Positions 40,714 through 49,789 of a stretch of 64,000 nucleotides of DNA are shown here, piece by piece (positions within the stretch are counted from its first letter, which is position 1; the number at the start of each line of letters is the position of its first letter). Source of the DNA: Clostridium kluyveri. GTDB taxonomy: Bacteria > Bacillota > Clostridia > Clostridiales > Clostridiaceae. The position numbers and the translations under genes are program-made. The stretch covers positions 2,852,001-2,916,000 of the forward strand of contig NZ_CP018335.1 of NCBI RefSeq assembly GCF_001902295.1, written 5' to 3'. The notes beneath the pieces are model-generated. The model ran no database searches and was not told the origin of the DNA. It saw nothing but the letters and a program-made list of their open reading frames with translations.

Positions 40714-41340
40714 TTATCGTATAAAATTGGTCATAATGTGTTCTCCTTCCGCAGGAACAGGTATTATCTCTTTTCCTGCATCAATTACCTTCAGGAGCCA
40801 GGCCATTGATCTGGCATTTTTACGAAGGGTCTGAATACCTTCTCCATCCTGAAGAACCTCTCCTTTTTCCATACCGTATGCTACTGTCCAGTATTGAGAT
40901 GGCGGTATGACGGTCTGGGCTAAATTAAGATAGTTATTAAGCTGATGTATTACATCAACACCACCGGCGCGTCTTACAACTGAAATGGAAGTTGCAACTT
41001 TATATTTGAAATAATCTGAACTTGTGAAGAATACTCTATCCAGGAAAGACTTCATTGTTCCTGCTATTCCTGCATAATAGGTTGGCGAAGCAAGGATAAA
41101 GCCATCTGCTTCACGCATTTTTTTTGTAACCTCATTGACAATGTCATCTTTGAAAACACAGTAGTTTTCCTCAGAAGTCCAACAGTATCCACAGGCAATG
41201 CACCCATGAATATTCAACTGACCAATTTGGATGATTTCAACTCCTATACCCTGCTGTTCCAGTTCCTCTGCCATAATATTCAGTGCCTGACTTGTATTTC
41301 CGTCTTTACGTGGGCTACCATTAATAGCTATCACTTTCAT
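40714..41340 (-). CDS. Flavodoxin family / NADPH-dependent FMN reductase
   Basis: 208 residues: KVIAINGSPRKDGNTSQALN (FMN phosphate loop), LNIHGCIACGYCWTSEENYC (Cys-rich loop) and GFILASPTYYAGIAGTMKSF (flavin isoalloxazine loop). It resembles iron-sulfur-flavoprotein-like oxidoreductases that respond to electrophiles. Its promoter has a 19-bp MerR-type spacer; a related divergent promoter and a MerR gene across the IS110 copy indicate it was the regulator's partner gene. Confidence 0.88.
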   Translation of the reverse strand: MKVIAINGSPRKDGNTSQALNIMAEELEQQGIGVEIIQIGQLNIHGCIACGYCWTSEENYCVFKDDIVNEVTKKMREADGFILASPTYYAGIAGTMKSFLDRVFFTSSDYFKYKVATSISVVRRAGGVDVIHQLNNYLNLAQTVIPPSQYWTVAYGMEKGEVLQDGEGIQTLRKNARSMAWLLKVIDAGKEIIPVPAEGEHIMTNFIR

Positions 41341-41371
41341 AATTTCACACTCCTTTATCCGTTATACGGTT

Positions 41372-41402
41372 AGTATAGACCTTACACTTAACTGTAAGTC
41401 AA
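41372..41402 (-). promoter_or_regulatory. MerR-type promoter of the flavodoxin gene
   Basis: Minus-strand TTGACT (41402-41397) and TATACT (41377-41372) are separated by 19 bp. The spacer region contains CTTACAGTTAAGTGTAAG, a dyad with 16 of 18 matching positions. Confidence 0.75.
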
Positions 41403-41435
41403 TAGTATATGTAAAAAAAATTTTTATAATCACGC

Positions 41436-41466
41436 TTGACTTAGAACTAAATGTAAGTTATATAAT
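41436..41466 (+). promoter_or_regulatory. Divergent MerR-type promoter
   Basis: TTGACT (41436-41441) and TATAAT (41461-41466) have a 19-bp spacer with CTTAGAACTAAATGTAAG, clearly related to the neighbouring operator. It points at the IS110 element and, beyond it, the merR gene at 43050. Confidence 0.7.
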
Positions 41467-41610
41467 ATATACAAAACTATTTGAGACTAACTATATGAAG
41501 TCAAGTAAAAATTAAAAGATTTTTATAGTTATTTAATTTAAAAAAGAAAGCATGACAAAAAGAGCAATGGAAAATTGCTTTTTGAAAAATATTAATTTTT
41601 ATGGATAAGT

Positions 41611-42789
41611 TTATATTTGTGGAGCAAAAGTTGCATTGGTCTTTAGAAGATGAAATATTATACGTATCAATTTTTTAGCAACATGGCTCATGGCAACATA
41701 ATAGTGCTTGCCTTCAGAGCGTTTCTTCGACAAATATGCAGAGAAAGTGGCATCTCTCATTGAAACAGTTCTCCCAGCCATAAGTATGGCCCATCTAAGG
41801 TAGGCAGAACCCCGTTTGACCATGGGTGTATGGGATGCAGTGTACTTTCCAGATTGATAGGTGGAGGGATCTAATCCGGCAAAGGCCAGGAGTTTACAGG
41901 GAGTGGTGAATCTTTTAATATCGCCGATTTCTGCCAATATTATAGCTGCCAGGGTATATGAAATTCCTGGAATACTAATAAGTGGGGAATTGATCTCAAC
42001 AACGATTTCTTTTATGAGAAGCTCTAAGGAATCAATCTCGTGTTGTACTGACTGTATTAACCTAATGGTTTGCTTGAGTTCAAAACTTAGAGACCTTGAG
42101 TTAGTGCCAATAGAATTTGCAGCAGACTCCTTTAGAGAAATAGCTTTATCTTTTCCATACTTGCCCCTGGAAGCTGTATTTAGTATGTTTGTTAGCTTGG
42201 TCAGGTGGCAGCCAGCTATATCTTTTGGGCTTGGAAGTATGGATAAAAGGGCATAGGAAGAAGATTGATGAATTGACCAAAAAAGATCGGGCAGCTCGGG
42301 AAATATAATATCTACCAATCTATTGACAGATGTTTTCAACTTAGACCTATATCCAATTAAGCGATATCTATGTCTGGTTAGTGACTTTAGCTCTTGAATC
42401 TGGTATGATACAGGAGAATAGGATTTTGTATCATCAGAAAAGAGCATTTTAGCAATAACCAATGCATCCGTTTTATCAGTCTTAGTTTTTCTAAGAGACT
42501 GGGCTTTACGGAAGAGATTTGTAGCTAAAGGGTTGAGAATGGAGAGCTTGAAGCCTTTAGCATACAAAAAGTTTTGGAGATTGGTGCTGTAATGACCTGT
42601 TGATTCAAGTCCTATTTTTACGTTGGAAATGTCCTTGTCAGGCAGAATGGAAAGTATTGAAGAATAAAGTAATTCAAAGCCTTGACGGGAATTGGATATA
42701 CGTAAAGAATCATTATAAACAACACCATCTGAATCTATAATACAGCAATCATGTTTGTTTTTTGCTATATCTATACCAATATAAATCAT
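41611..42789 (-). CDS. IS110-family transposase
   Basis: 392 residues. The N-terminal RuvC-like DEDD domain starts YIGIDIAKNKHDCCI, with the motif TDKTDALVIAKMLF. The C-terminal Tnp_20 domain contains ISIPGISYTLAAIILAEIGD and the catalytic-Ser region KRGSAYLRWAIL. The frame is intact, so it is probably active. It lies between a flavodoxin gene and its probable MerR regulator. IS110 elements lack terminal inverted repeats, so exact ends cannot be placed by eye. Confidence 0.94.
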   Translation of the reverse strand: MIYIGIDIAKNKHDCCIIDSDGVVYNDSLRISNSRQGFELLYSSILSILPDKDISNVKIGLESTGHYSTNLQNFLYAKGFKLSILNPLATNLFRKAQSLRKTKTDKTDALVIAKMLFSDDTKSYSPVSYQIQELKSLTRHRYRLIGYRSKLKTSVNRLVDIIFPELPDLFWSIHQSSSYALLSILPSPKDIAGCHLTKLTNILNTASRGKYGKDKAISLKESAANSIGTNSRSLSFELKQTIRLIQSVQHEIDSLELLIKEIVVEINSPLISIPGISYTLAAIILAEIGDIKRFTTPCKLLAFAGLDPSTYQSGKYTASHTPMVKRGSAYLRWAILMAGRTVSMRDATFSAYLSKKRSEGKHYYVAMSHVAKKLIRIIFHLLKTNATFAPQI

Positions 42790-43000
42790 AAGAACAACTC
42801 CTTTATAGTATTATACGCCATGTTCCACAAATCTCATGCAAATGTATCCTTGCTATATATAAAACGTCATGCGTTATCTAACTAATTAACAGATAAGCAT
42901 AAGACAGTGGTTAGATCCTCAATTAAAATAGTCCAGCTATAGGTGATAAAACTAATCCACAGCGTCTTATGATAATTATAGTAAAAATCTCTAAGAAAGG
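42790..43000 (-). ncRNA. Candidate IS110 bridge RNA region
   Basis: About 210 bp of non-coding DNA upstream of the transposase, before the old merR leader. In IS110-group elements this left-end segment encodes the bridge RNA that pairs with target and donor DNA. Self-complementary stretches such as GTTAATTAGTTAGATAAC and TTATGCTTATC with GATAAGCATAA are present. The assignment rests on position, not on a recognised fold. Confidence 0.45.
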
Positions 43001-43049
43001 AAAAGTATAATGAATTTTTACTATATGTTCATTATACAAGGTGATGAAT

Positions 43050-43469
43050 ATGAACTATACCATAACACAAGCAGCAAAAAAAATGAACTTAACAACATAT
43101 ACATTAAGATACTATGACCGTGAGGGACTGCTTCCCAATGTCGAAAGGGATAAGTCAGGCAACCGTACCTTCTCAAAGGATGATATGGAAACTCTTTCCC
43201 TCATATGCTGTCTTAAAAATACCGGAATGCCTATTAAGGAAATAAAGCAATTTACAGACTGGCAGAATGAGGGGAATCATACACTCCACGCCCGCAATGA
43301 CATGTTAGTAAAACACAAAGATGATATTTTAAAGCAAATTGAAGATTTAAGAAAATATCTTCGATTGATTCACCAAAAGCTCGATTATTATCATGATGCC
43401 TGCCAAGCCTATGATACAGGCTTACCAATCCCATCCTGCTGTAAATGTACAGACAATGATTTAGAATAA
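43050..43469 (+). CDS. MerR-family transcriptional regulator
   Basis: 139 residues: YTITQAAKKMNLTTYTLRYY (HTH), REGLLPNVERDKSGNRTFSK (wing), MGMPI-like KNTGMPIKEIKQF, then a dimerisation helix and a Cys-rich end SCCKCTDND that might bind a metal or act as a thiol sensor. ATG 43050 has AAGGTG upstream; the GTG at 43041 overlaps that site. MerR proteins of this type control flavin oxidoreductases, matching the gene across the IS110 insertion. Confidence 0.88.
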   Translation: MNYTITQAAKKMNLTTYTLRYYDREGLLPNVERDKSGNRTFSKDDMETLSLICCLKNTGMPIKEIKQFTDWQNEGNHTLHARNDMLVKHKDDILKQIEDLRKYLRLIHQKLDYYHDACQAYDTGLPIPSCCKCTDNDLE

Positions 43470-43633
43470 TAGGTCTTATTTTTACGGGTAATTTCATTCC
43501 ATATAATCTTCATATACAGCGTTTAATCCCACAAGAATGGGCAGGATAATCAAAGGAAAATCCTGCCACGTAGTATCTGAGAACAAAATAATGCAATGAC
43601 ATTTATTCTCTTTTTCATCCCTTTCTTATTTAT

Positions 43634-43762
43634 TTAAAATGCACTTAAGTTCTTCAGAGCTTGTGCACCCGTTGCACGATATACATTTCGACTTTCTAAC
43701 ATCACTGGCAGCTTATTTTCTGCTGCAATTTTCTCTGTATATTCTCTGAAATAGCTAATAAG
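43634..43762 (-). pseudogene. C-terminal gene fragment, unrecognised
   Basis: An open minus-strand frame without a start reads YFREYTEKIAAENKLPVMLE, then SRNVYRATGAQALKNLSAF and TAA at 43634. It has good coding character, but I do not recognise the parent family. It is part of a decayed segment between MerR and the sugar cluster. Confidence 0.35.
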
Positions 43763-43814
43763 CTAGTGTGGCAAAAGAAGTGGGTACAGTATCTCTTGTG
43801 TAGACTGTTCATAA

Positions 43815-44119
43815 AAAGAAAAAATAATAAAATCCAAAACAAAGATCAATACAAAAGCAATTCCAGCAGTATTGGCGTTTAGTGCATTTATAGCACTATT
43901 TAATGAAACTATATTAAATGTTGCATTAAATATTCTTATGGAGGAGTCGGTAGTACAATGTCAGCTTCTCAACTGAAAGCCTTAAATAATTCAGCTTCAC
44001 AGGAAGTTGCTTTGACTACCGGGTTTGGAGTGGCCTCATTAGTTTTAGTAATATTAGTTTTAGTGGGCCTTTGTTTGTCATTTACTTTAAGATTTGAAAA
44101 TAAAAATCTCTCTTTATAA
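43815..44119 (+). pseudogene. MFS (DHA2-type) transporter with large internal deletion
   Basis: The first part encodes membrane helix 1 of a drug-H+ antiporter (AIPAVLAFSAFIALFNETIL, then NVALNIL). After a junction near 43945 the frame shifts, and the second part (ATG 43958) encodes the last helix, GFGVASLVLVILVLVGLCLS, and the tail FTLRFENKN. About 400 codons between them are gone and no start codon remains. Confidence 0.65.
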
Positions 44120-44176
44120 TTTGATTTAAAATCAGTAAATATTAAAAAAAATAAAATTTAAATAAACATTTGCAGT

Positions 44177-44929
44177 TCAAAAACTCACGGAAGATACAAA
44201 GTATAAATTCACTGCAGCTCCATCATTCCCTGGTAAACTAATTAGTACTGTATTTGCACCTGTTGCCCTAACTATGTTACCTTCACCTGAAATTACATTA
44301 TTTTTACTTGTATCTATATTTAAAACCCTATTTCCTACATTGTTTGCAAAAAGTATTCTTAATTGTTCCTGACAACATTGTTTATATACCTTTGGAATCT
44401 CAGAAATAGTTGTATCTAATGCAGTTTTTAGGGTACTGGTCTTAAAATCGTAAGAATTACCAATTAAAAAAGTGCTCTGTATCAGCTCCATTTGACAAAT
44501 AGGTACAATTTCTCCATTTGAAAATTGTGCTAGTGCTGCTGTATATATATTATTTGCATCGGGATAAAATCTGATTATACTCTGATTGTTTACAGCTGGT
44601 TCAGAAGCTATTGTTTCAACTATTATATCTGTTGCTCCAACATTTTTTAAATACCCTAAAACGGCTCTTAATCCTGCCATGCAATATTCATCCCCATTTA
44701 TTCCAGCAAATCCTGGAGAACAAATATTACAGAAATTATATTTAGGATTATAATTGTTTCTGTGATACACAGGTGAACAATTATTATTTAAATATCTTTC
44801 ATGAAAACAATCCAAAGAATCATCCTCAATGAAATCACCTAAGCAATTATCCTCAATAATTTCCCAATGACTGTGTTTTAAACCATTAACATAATAGTTT
44901 ATACTAACTGAATTTTGGTTATTATGCAT
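44177..44929 (-). CDS. Unrecognised protein, last gene of the nonulosonate cluster
   Basis: 250 residues, no family recognised. The N-terminal 80 residues are Asn/His/Cys-rich (NFCNICSPGFAGINGDEYC). The middle part is compact and globular (LRAVLGYLKNVGATDIIVET). The C-terminus is beta-rich and ends GAAVNLYFVSSVSF, like self-assembling structural proteins. ATG 44929 after GGAGGAGTAAAT is chosen; the longer frame would need TTG 44953. It lies 16 bp from the CMP-transferase gene and is probably cotranscribed. It could be a glycosylated structural protein (inference). Confidence 0.7.
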   Translation of the reverse strand: MHNNQNSVSINYYVNGLKHSHWEIIEDNCLGDFIEDDSLDCFHERYLNNNCSPVYHRNNYNPKYNFCNICSPGFAGINGDEYCMAGLRAVLGYLKNVGATDIIVETIASEPAVNNQSIIRFYPDANNIYTAALAQFSNGEIVPICQMELIQSTFLIGNSYDFKTSTLKTALDTTISEIPKVYKQCCQEQLRILFANNVGNRVLNIDTSKNNVISGEGNIVRATGANTVLISLPGNDGAAVNLYFVSSVSF

Positions 44930-44945
44930 ATTTACTCCTCCAAAT

Positions 44946-45665
44946 TTAATCAATAAAACTATTCATCATAAAATCATTATTTATTATAAATTTCACAAAT
45001 TCAAATTGATAAATATCATCTATATCTATAGATGATATTTTATCCATTATATATGGATAACTCTTCTCTCTATAAAAACTCTTATATTTTAAAAAGTAAT
45101 CTGTTTTACATATATAAATGGCTCCATTTATTCTATATTCCTTCTTCATATCCTGTCTTCTTACTTTTTTGCTGTCATCAAAAAGAAAATCCAAACGCAT
45201 ATTTGAATCCAAAACTATATTAATGTTTGATGGGTGATCTACTTCACATATACTTACTATTGAATTTGCATCATAATTTAATAACTTGTCTACACTTTCC
45301 AATATATGCTTTTCATTTCTAAGAGGCGATGTAGGCTGCAGCAGAACAATATAATCATATGAATTGCCAGTTTTTTTTACTTCATTTAATACATGTAAAA
45401 TGACATCATGATTTGATGCAGTATCTGTAGATAGCTCATCAGGCCTCAAAAATGGAACTGAAGCTCCATAACTTTCTGCTATTTTTGCATATTTTTTAGA
45501 ATCAGTGGATACAATTATATCGTCAAAAATTTTAGATTTTATACATGCATCTATAGTGTAAGCCATTAAAGGTTTATTATTTATTTCTTTTATATTTTTA
45601 TCAATTATACCCTTGGATCCACTTCTTGCAGGTATTATAGCCAAAAAACTTCTATCCATATACAT
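44946..45665 (-). CDS. legF: CMP-nonulosonate (CMP-legionaminate) cytidylyltransferase
   Basis: 239 residues of the NeuA/LegF/PseF family. LAIIPARSGSKGIIDKNIKE is the CTP-binding loop, VSTDSKKYAKIAESYGA and LLQPTSPLRNEKHI follow, and YRINGAIYICKTDYFL shapes the sugar pocket. It activates the nonulosonic acid with CMP for transfer. The presence of LegB, LegC, LegG and LegI equivalents in the same operon favours legionaminate over sialate. RBS AGGAGACAGGCA precedes ATG 45665. Confidence 0.88.
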   Translation of the reverse strand: MYMDRSFLAIIPARSGSKGIIDKNIKEINNKPLMAYTIDACIKSKIFDDIIVSTDSKKYAKIAESYGASVPFLRPDELSTDTASNHDVILHVLNEVKKTGNSYDYIVLLQPTSPLRNEKHILESVDKLLNYDANSIVSICEVDHPSNINIVLDSNMRLDFLFDDSKKVRRQDMKKEYRINGAIYICKTDYFLKYKSFYREKSYPYIMDKISSIDIDDIYQFEFVKFIINNDFMMNSFID

Positions 45666-45698
45666 TGCCTGTCTCCTTAAATTATAAAAACTTTCAAA

Positions 45699-46745
45699 TC
45701 AAATATTTAATTTTTCTATCATACTTTTCATTTCTCTAAATTCCCCCATATCCAACCAATCATTATCAGTTACAGGGTATATACCCACCTTTTCACCCTT
45801 TGACAAACAGATATTTATTAAATCTGTCATATTAAAATAGATGCCTTTAGGAATATGCCTTAATACATCTACTTCCAATACATACATACCCGTATTAATT
45901 AAAAATTCATAATTGGGTTTTTCGTCAATTGAGGCTATATCTCCTTTTTGGTTTAAATTCAAAATTCCATATGGAATTATATAATTTTTTAAAGCTGTGA
46001 CCACTGTTACCTTGTTATTATGCTCTTTATGATATTCTAAAATTTTAGAATAATTAGCATTAACCAATATGTCACAATTACTCACAAAAAAAGTATTGCC
46101 TATTCTGTTACCCACTAGACTCAATCCTCCTGCAGTACCAAGAGGTTTTTTTTCTTCTAAAAATGATATTTTATATGATAATTTTTTACTAAAATATGCT
46201 TTTATTATTTCCTTTTTATAATTAACAGTAATATAAAAATTTTCAAATTTAAACTCTAGAAATCTGTTTATTATCCTCTCTATTATAGGTATCTCTCCAA
46301 TTGGAATAAGTGCTTTTGGAATAATTTTTGTATATGGATGGAGCCTTGTACCTTTTCCGCCAGCCATTATAACAACTGATATATCCCTAGCATTATTACA
46401 ATTGAATTTATTATCATATAAATCATCCCAAAATATCATATCTACAACTTCATGGTACTCATTTATCAGTGGAATACTTTCAATACGATACTTTTTCATT
46501 AATTCATTTGCTCTATTTCTATTTTTTATATTTAAATATATAGGATGTACATTCATTATATTTTCTACTGAAGATGATAGCTCTCCGCTTTTTACAATCC
46601 ATCTTCTTATATCTCCATCTGTAACTACACCTATCAATTTATTATTCTCTACTACAACCAGAATTTTTTTTGCAGTTTTATTTAACTTTTCAATTGTCTG
46701 TCGTATTGATATTTTTTTATCTATAAAAACATTTTGAATATCCAT
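45699..46745 (-). CDS. ptmE: CBS-domain nucleotidyltransferase (PtmE-type, GDP-glucosamine forming)
   Basis: 348 residues. Two CBS motifs (1-118; KILVVVENNKLIGVVTDGDI, then RIESIPLINEYHEVVDMIF) precede a sugar-nucleotide transferase domain with VVIMAGGKGTRLHPYTKIIP, FFVSNCDILVNANYSKIL and NTGMYVLEVDVLRHIP. This CBS-NTP_transferase fusion matches PtmE, which makes the GDP-GlcN precursor in the Campylobacter legionaminate route. RBS TAGGGAGTGTTCTT. Confidence 0.85.
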   Translation of the reverse strand: MDIQNVFIDKKISIRQTIEKLNKTAKKILVVVENNKLIGVVTDGDIRRWIVKSGELSSSVENIMNVHPIYLNIKNRNRANELMKKYRIESIPLINEYHEVVDMIFWDDLYDNKFNCNNARDISVVIMAGGKGTRLHPYTKIIPKALIPIGEIPIIERIINRFLEFKFENFYITVNYKKEIIKAYFSKKLSYKISFLEEKKPLGTAGGLSLVGNRIGNTFFVSNCDILVNANYSKILEYHKEHNNKVTVVTALKNYIIPYGILNLNQKGDIASIDEKPNYEFLINTGMYVLEVDVLRHIPKGIYFNMTDLINICLSKGEKVGIYPVTDNDWLDMGEFREMKSMIEKLNI

Positions 46746-46761
46746 AAGAACACTCCCTAAC

Positions 46762-47913
46762 CTATTGAGCTTTTTCTAGCATGCTTATGATATATTCTAT
46801 GCTTTCTCTTTTTAAGTTGGTACTACATGGTATATTTAATACCCTATTGTAATATTTAATGGCTTTTTCAATTTTATAGGCTTGATTTTTTATATATGGT
46901 CTTTGTGTGTGTACTAGTTTCCAAATGGGTCTTGTTTGGATTTGATTTTTTAAAAGGTATTTTAACAGTTCATCTCTATCTAAACTGTTATTATCTATAT
47001 ACAAGGAATAAAACCAGTGATTATTTCTTGCATTATTATTAAATTCCAGAAGTGTTAATCCTTCTATATTATTTATTCTTGACTTATACAACTTATAATT
47101 TTTAATTTTTATTTCAATAAATTCTTCTAATCTTTCAAGTTGTGCTACTCCCAGTGCTGCTTGTAAATTAATCATTCTGTAATTGTATCCTATATGATGA
47201 TGTACATAATATAATTCATCATCCTTAGCTTGAGTTGACAAATATTTAGCCTTTTTTATGTCCTCAGAGGATTTTCCAATTAAAATTCCTCCTCCTCCGG
47301 TTGTTATTATTTTATTTCCATTAAATGAATAGGCTCCAAAATCACCTATGGTACCTGCAAATTTCCCTTTATGTTTTCCATTAGTATAATAGGTCCCTAG
47401 AGCTTCAGCAGCATCTTCTATCAATTTTATTTTGTATTTATCTGTTAATTCTTTTATTTTTTCAACATTGGCCATATTTCCAAACACATGGACTACTATT
47501 AATGCTTTAATATACCTGTTGGTATTTTTATTTTTCAATCCATTGTCAGTCATGACGCATTCATTTTCAAAAAATTCTTCAAGTTTGCTGCAATCCATAT
47601 TTAAATTATCATCGCAATCCATAAATACAGGTTCTGCCCCTAGATATTTAACAGGGTTAATTGTGGCTATAAATGTAACCGTTGGCACTATAACTTCACA
47701 ATTTACAGAAACTCCCGAGAGCTTTAACGCTAAATGGATTGCTGCCGTACCGCTTTGACAAGCAGCAGCATTATCTACATTCAAGTATTTTTTTATATCA
47801 TTTTCAAATCTATTTACATAACTGCCTGATGTAGAAATCCATTCACTTCTTATGGCATCTACCACATATTTTTCTTCATTACCCTTCAAATTTGGTACAG
47901 ATAATGGTATCAT
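46762..47913 (-). CDS. legC: DegT/DnrJ/EryC1 aminotransferase (LegC-type)
   Basis: 383 residues. ACQSGTAAIHLALKL, VPTVTFIATINPVKYLGAEP, LIEDAAEALGTYY and GDFGAYSFNGNKIITTGGGG (PLP Lys in NGNK) define a sugar aminotransferase. LegC adds the 4-amino group to the 4-keto-6-deoxy sugar nucleotide. It lies 17 bp upstream of the PtmE-like gene. RBS GAGAGGAAGATAATT. Confidence 0.88.
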   Translation of the reverse strand: MIPLSVPNLKGNEEKYVVDAIRSEWISTSGSYVNRFENDIKKYLNVDNAAACQSGTAAIHLALKLSGVSVNCEVIVPTVTFIATINPVKYLGAEPVFMDCDDNLNMDCSKLEEFFENECVMTDNGLKNKNTNRYIKALIVVHVFGNMANVEKIKELTDKYKIKLIEDAAEALGTYYTNGKHKGKFAGTIGDFGAYSFNGNKIITTGGGGILIGKSSEDIKKAKYLSTQAKDDELYYVHHHIGYNYRMINLQAALGVAQLERLEEFIEIKIKNYKLYKSRINNIEGLTLLEFNNNARNNHWFYSLYIDNNSLDRDELLKYLLKNQIQTRPIWKLVHTQRPYIKNQAYKIEKAIKYYNRVLNIPCSTNLKRESIEYIISMLEKAQ

Positions 47914-47949
47914 AATTATCTTCCTCTCATATCTGCCTGAAAACTATTC

Positions 47950-48621
47950 CTATTCTACTCTCTCTCTTAATAGCATAAATGCTTCAGCATTTTTATAACC
48001 TGAAGCTCCTCCTCTAAATGTAGAAAGCCCTTTTACTACATCCACAGATCTTGGAAAAGGTGCTTTTCCTATTTCACTTTTAAATATATTCATAATACTC
48101 AGCTTTTTCTCTAAAAATCCTTCTATGTTTACAAATACATTAGGTTTAAAACTATCTATAGAATTATTTATTCCAAACTCAGTTTCCGATAATGTTTCAT
48201 AAACATATACCTTTTTAACTGTATTATGCCTAAACCACTTAGTACAACACATGGAAGCCTCTGAAACAATTCTATGATCGCTGTGTATATCTCCATAATT
48301 AGGGATGTACAAAACTTCACATTTTGTTTCAATAATACATTCAGATATTTTATCCACTAAATCCTTAAAAGGTACTTTGTCTAATTCTGTAGTAGGAAAT
48401 CCCAATCTAAATACCTTTGCAAATTTATATTCATTAGCTGCTTTTTCGATTTCTAATTCTCTGCTATTTATTCTTTCTTCAGAAAACCCCAATTCCCCTG
48501 TCATTGAAGTTACTATAACCCAATAAACCCTGTGACCCCCTTTTACATACTTTAATATGGTTCCCCCACAACCAAAGGTTTCATCATCTGCATGTGGTGC
48601 TATAATCAATACATTACTCAT
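47950..48621 (-). CDS. PIG-L/LmbE family deacetylase
   Basis: 223 residues: VLIIAPHADDETFGCGGTIL (zinc-binding HADDE), SSREL-like INSRELEIEKAANEY and YGDIHSDHRIVSEAS (third ligand His). PIG-L enzymes remove N-acetyl groups from amino sugars. This is not a standard step of legionaminate synthesis, so it suggests an N-acyl variant. ATG 48621 follows GGGAGGTTGATA (the longer frame starts with TTG). It overlaps the LegG gene by 8 bp. Confidence 0.88.
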   Translation of the reverse strand: MSNVLIIAPHADDETFGCGGTILKYVKGGHRVYWVIVTSMTGELGFSEERINSRELEIEKAANEYKFAKVFRLGFPTTELDKVPFKDLVDKISECIIETKCEVLYIPNYGDIHSDHRIVSEASMCCTKWFRHNTVKKVYVYETLSETEFGINNSIDSFKPNVFVNIEGFLEKKLSIMNIFKSEIGKAPFPRSVDVVKGLSTFRGGASGYKNAEAFMLLRERVE

Positions 48622-49789
48622 TATCAACCTCCCTCAATAATGGATCCTCTGATTTAACTATATAAGATTTAAAATCCAAGCTTCTCATTAAACTTATAAT
48701 CTTCTCAACTGAATTTCCGCTACCATAGGGTGACTGTACTTTATCCAATAAAAGTTTAAATTCTTTAGTTAAAACTGTTTCTATTCCTTTTACTATATTA
48801 CTCACTCCTTGATGAACAAAAACCACATTTTCTGCACATAATCTTCCTTTTTGCCTATTTCCCACATTAACTGCACCTAATTTTAATATTGGTGCCTCAT
48901 ATAATCCGGCACTGGAATTTCCAATCATAAACATACTATTCCTTAATAAATTTACAAATAAGGTTCTAGGGATATTTTTATAAAATTTAAAGTTTTCCTT
49001 ATTATAATATTTTTTTATTACTTCTATAATCTTCTTGTTTCCGCTGTCTACATTTGGGTAACTTACAAATGCATTTACAGACTTTTTTTCTAAAGCAACC
49101 AGAATTTCTTCAAAATATTGACCTGCTCTATCTTCTTCACCTGCCAGGGGGTGAAATATCATAACTGCATAATTGTTCCAACGAGGTTTACCTAAGATAT
49201 GAACAATTTCTTTTTTGCTTATATACTCAGTAGAAATAAATTTATCTAAAGCTGGACTTCCAACATTAAATATTCTATTTTTATTTTCTCCAATTTTTAT
49301 TAATCTTTGTTTTGATTCTTCGTTACTGACAAAATGAAGAGATGACAATTTAGATACTGCATGCCTCACTGGATTGTCAATATTCCCATCCAAAGCATGA
49401 TCTCCACCAAAAAAATGTATGGTTGGAATTCTAAGATATGTGCCTATTAATCCTCCAACAACCACTTCTTCCCTATCTCCAGCATATAAAATAACATCTG
49501 GTTTATATGCTGCTACTGTATGAATACAATCCTGCAATAATATGGATAGTGATTTAATTCTAGAAGCCCTAGAATTAGAATCAATAAGATTTTCAATTTG
49601 GGCTATTATGGGTATTCCATCTTCCACTATATTATTTAATGTATATCCATAAGTTTCTGATAAATGCGCACCTGATACTACAAGCTTAATTTCAAAATCA
49701 TTTGCTTCATTTAATTTTTTATATAAAAGACTCATCAGATCGTAATCTGACCTAATTCCAGTAAAGGCTAAAATTTTCTTAATACACAT
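48614..49789 (-). CDS. legG: NDP-sugar hydrolysing 2-epimerase (NeuC/LegG-type)
   Basis: 391 residues of the UDP-GlcNAc 2-epimerase family: ILAFTGIRSDYDLMSLLYKK, VVSGAHLSETYGYTLNNIVE, LYAGDREEVVVGGLIGTYLR, HFFGGDHALDGNIDNPVRHA, IFHPLAGEED and GNSSAGLYEAPILK. It releases the 2,4-diacylamino-trideoxymannose substrate of LegI. It overlaps the GNAT gene by 11 bp; RBS GGGAGATTCGG. Confidence 0.9.
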   Translation of the reverse strand: MCIKKILAFTGIRSDYDLMSLLYKKLNEANDFEIKLVVSGAHLSETYGYTLNNIVEDGIPIIAQIENLIDSNSRASRIKSLSILLQDCIHTVAAYKPDVILYAGDREEVVVGGLIGTYLRIPTIHFFGGDHALDGNIDNPVRHAVSKLSSLHFVSNEESKQRLIKIGENKNRIFNVGSPALDKFISTEYISKKEIVHILGKPRWNNYAVMIFHPLAGEEDRAGQYFEEILVALEKKSVNAFVSYPNVDSGNKKIIEVIKKYYNKENFKFYKNIPRTLFVNLLRNSMFMIGNSSAGLYEAPILKLGAVNVGNRQKGRLCAENVVFVHQGVSNIVKGIETVLTKEFKLLLDKVQSPYGSGNSVEKIISLMRSLDFKSYIVKSEDPLLREVDNE

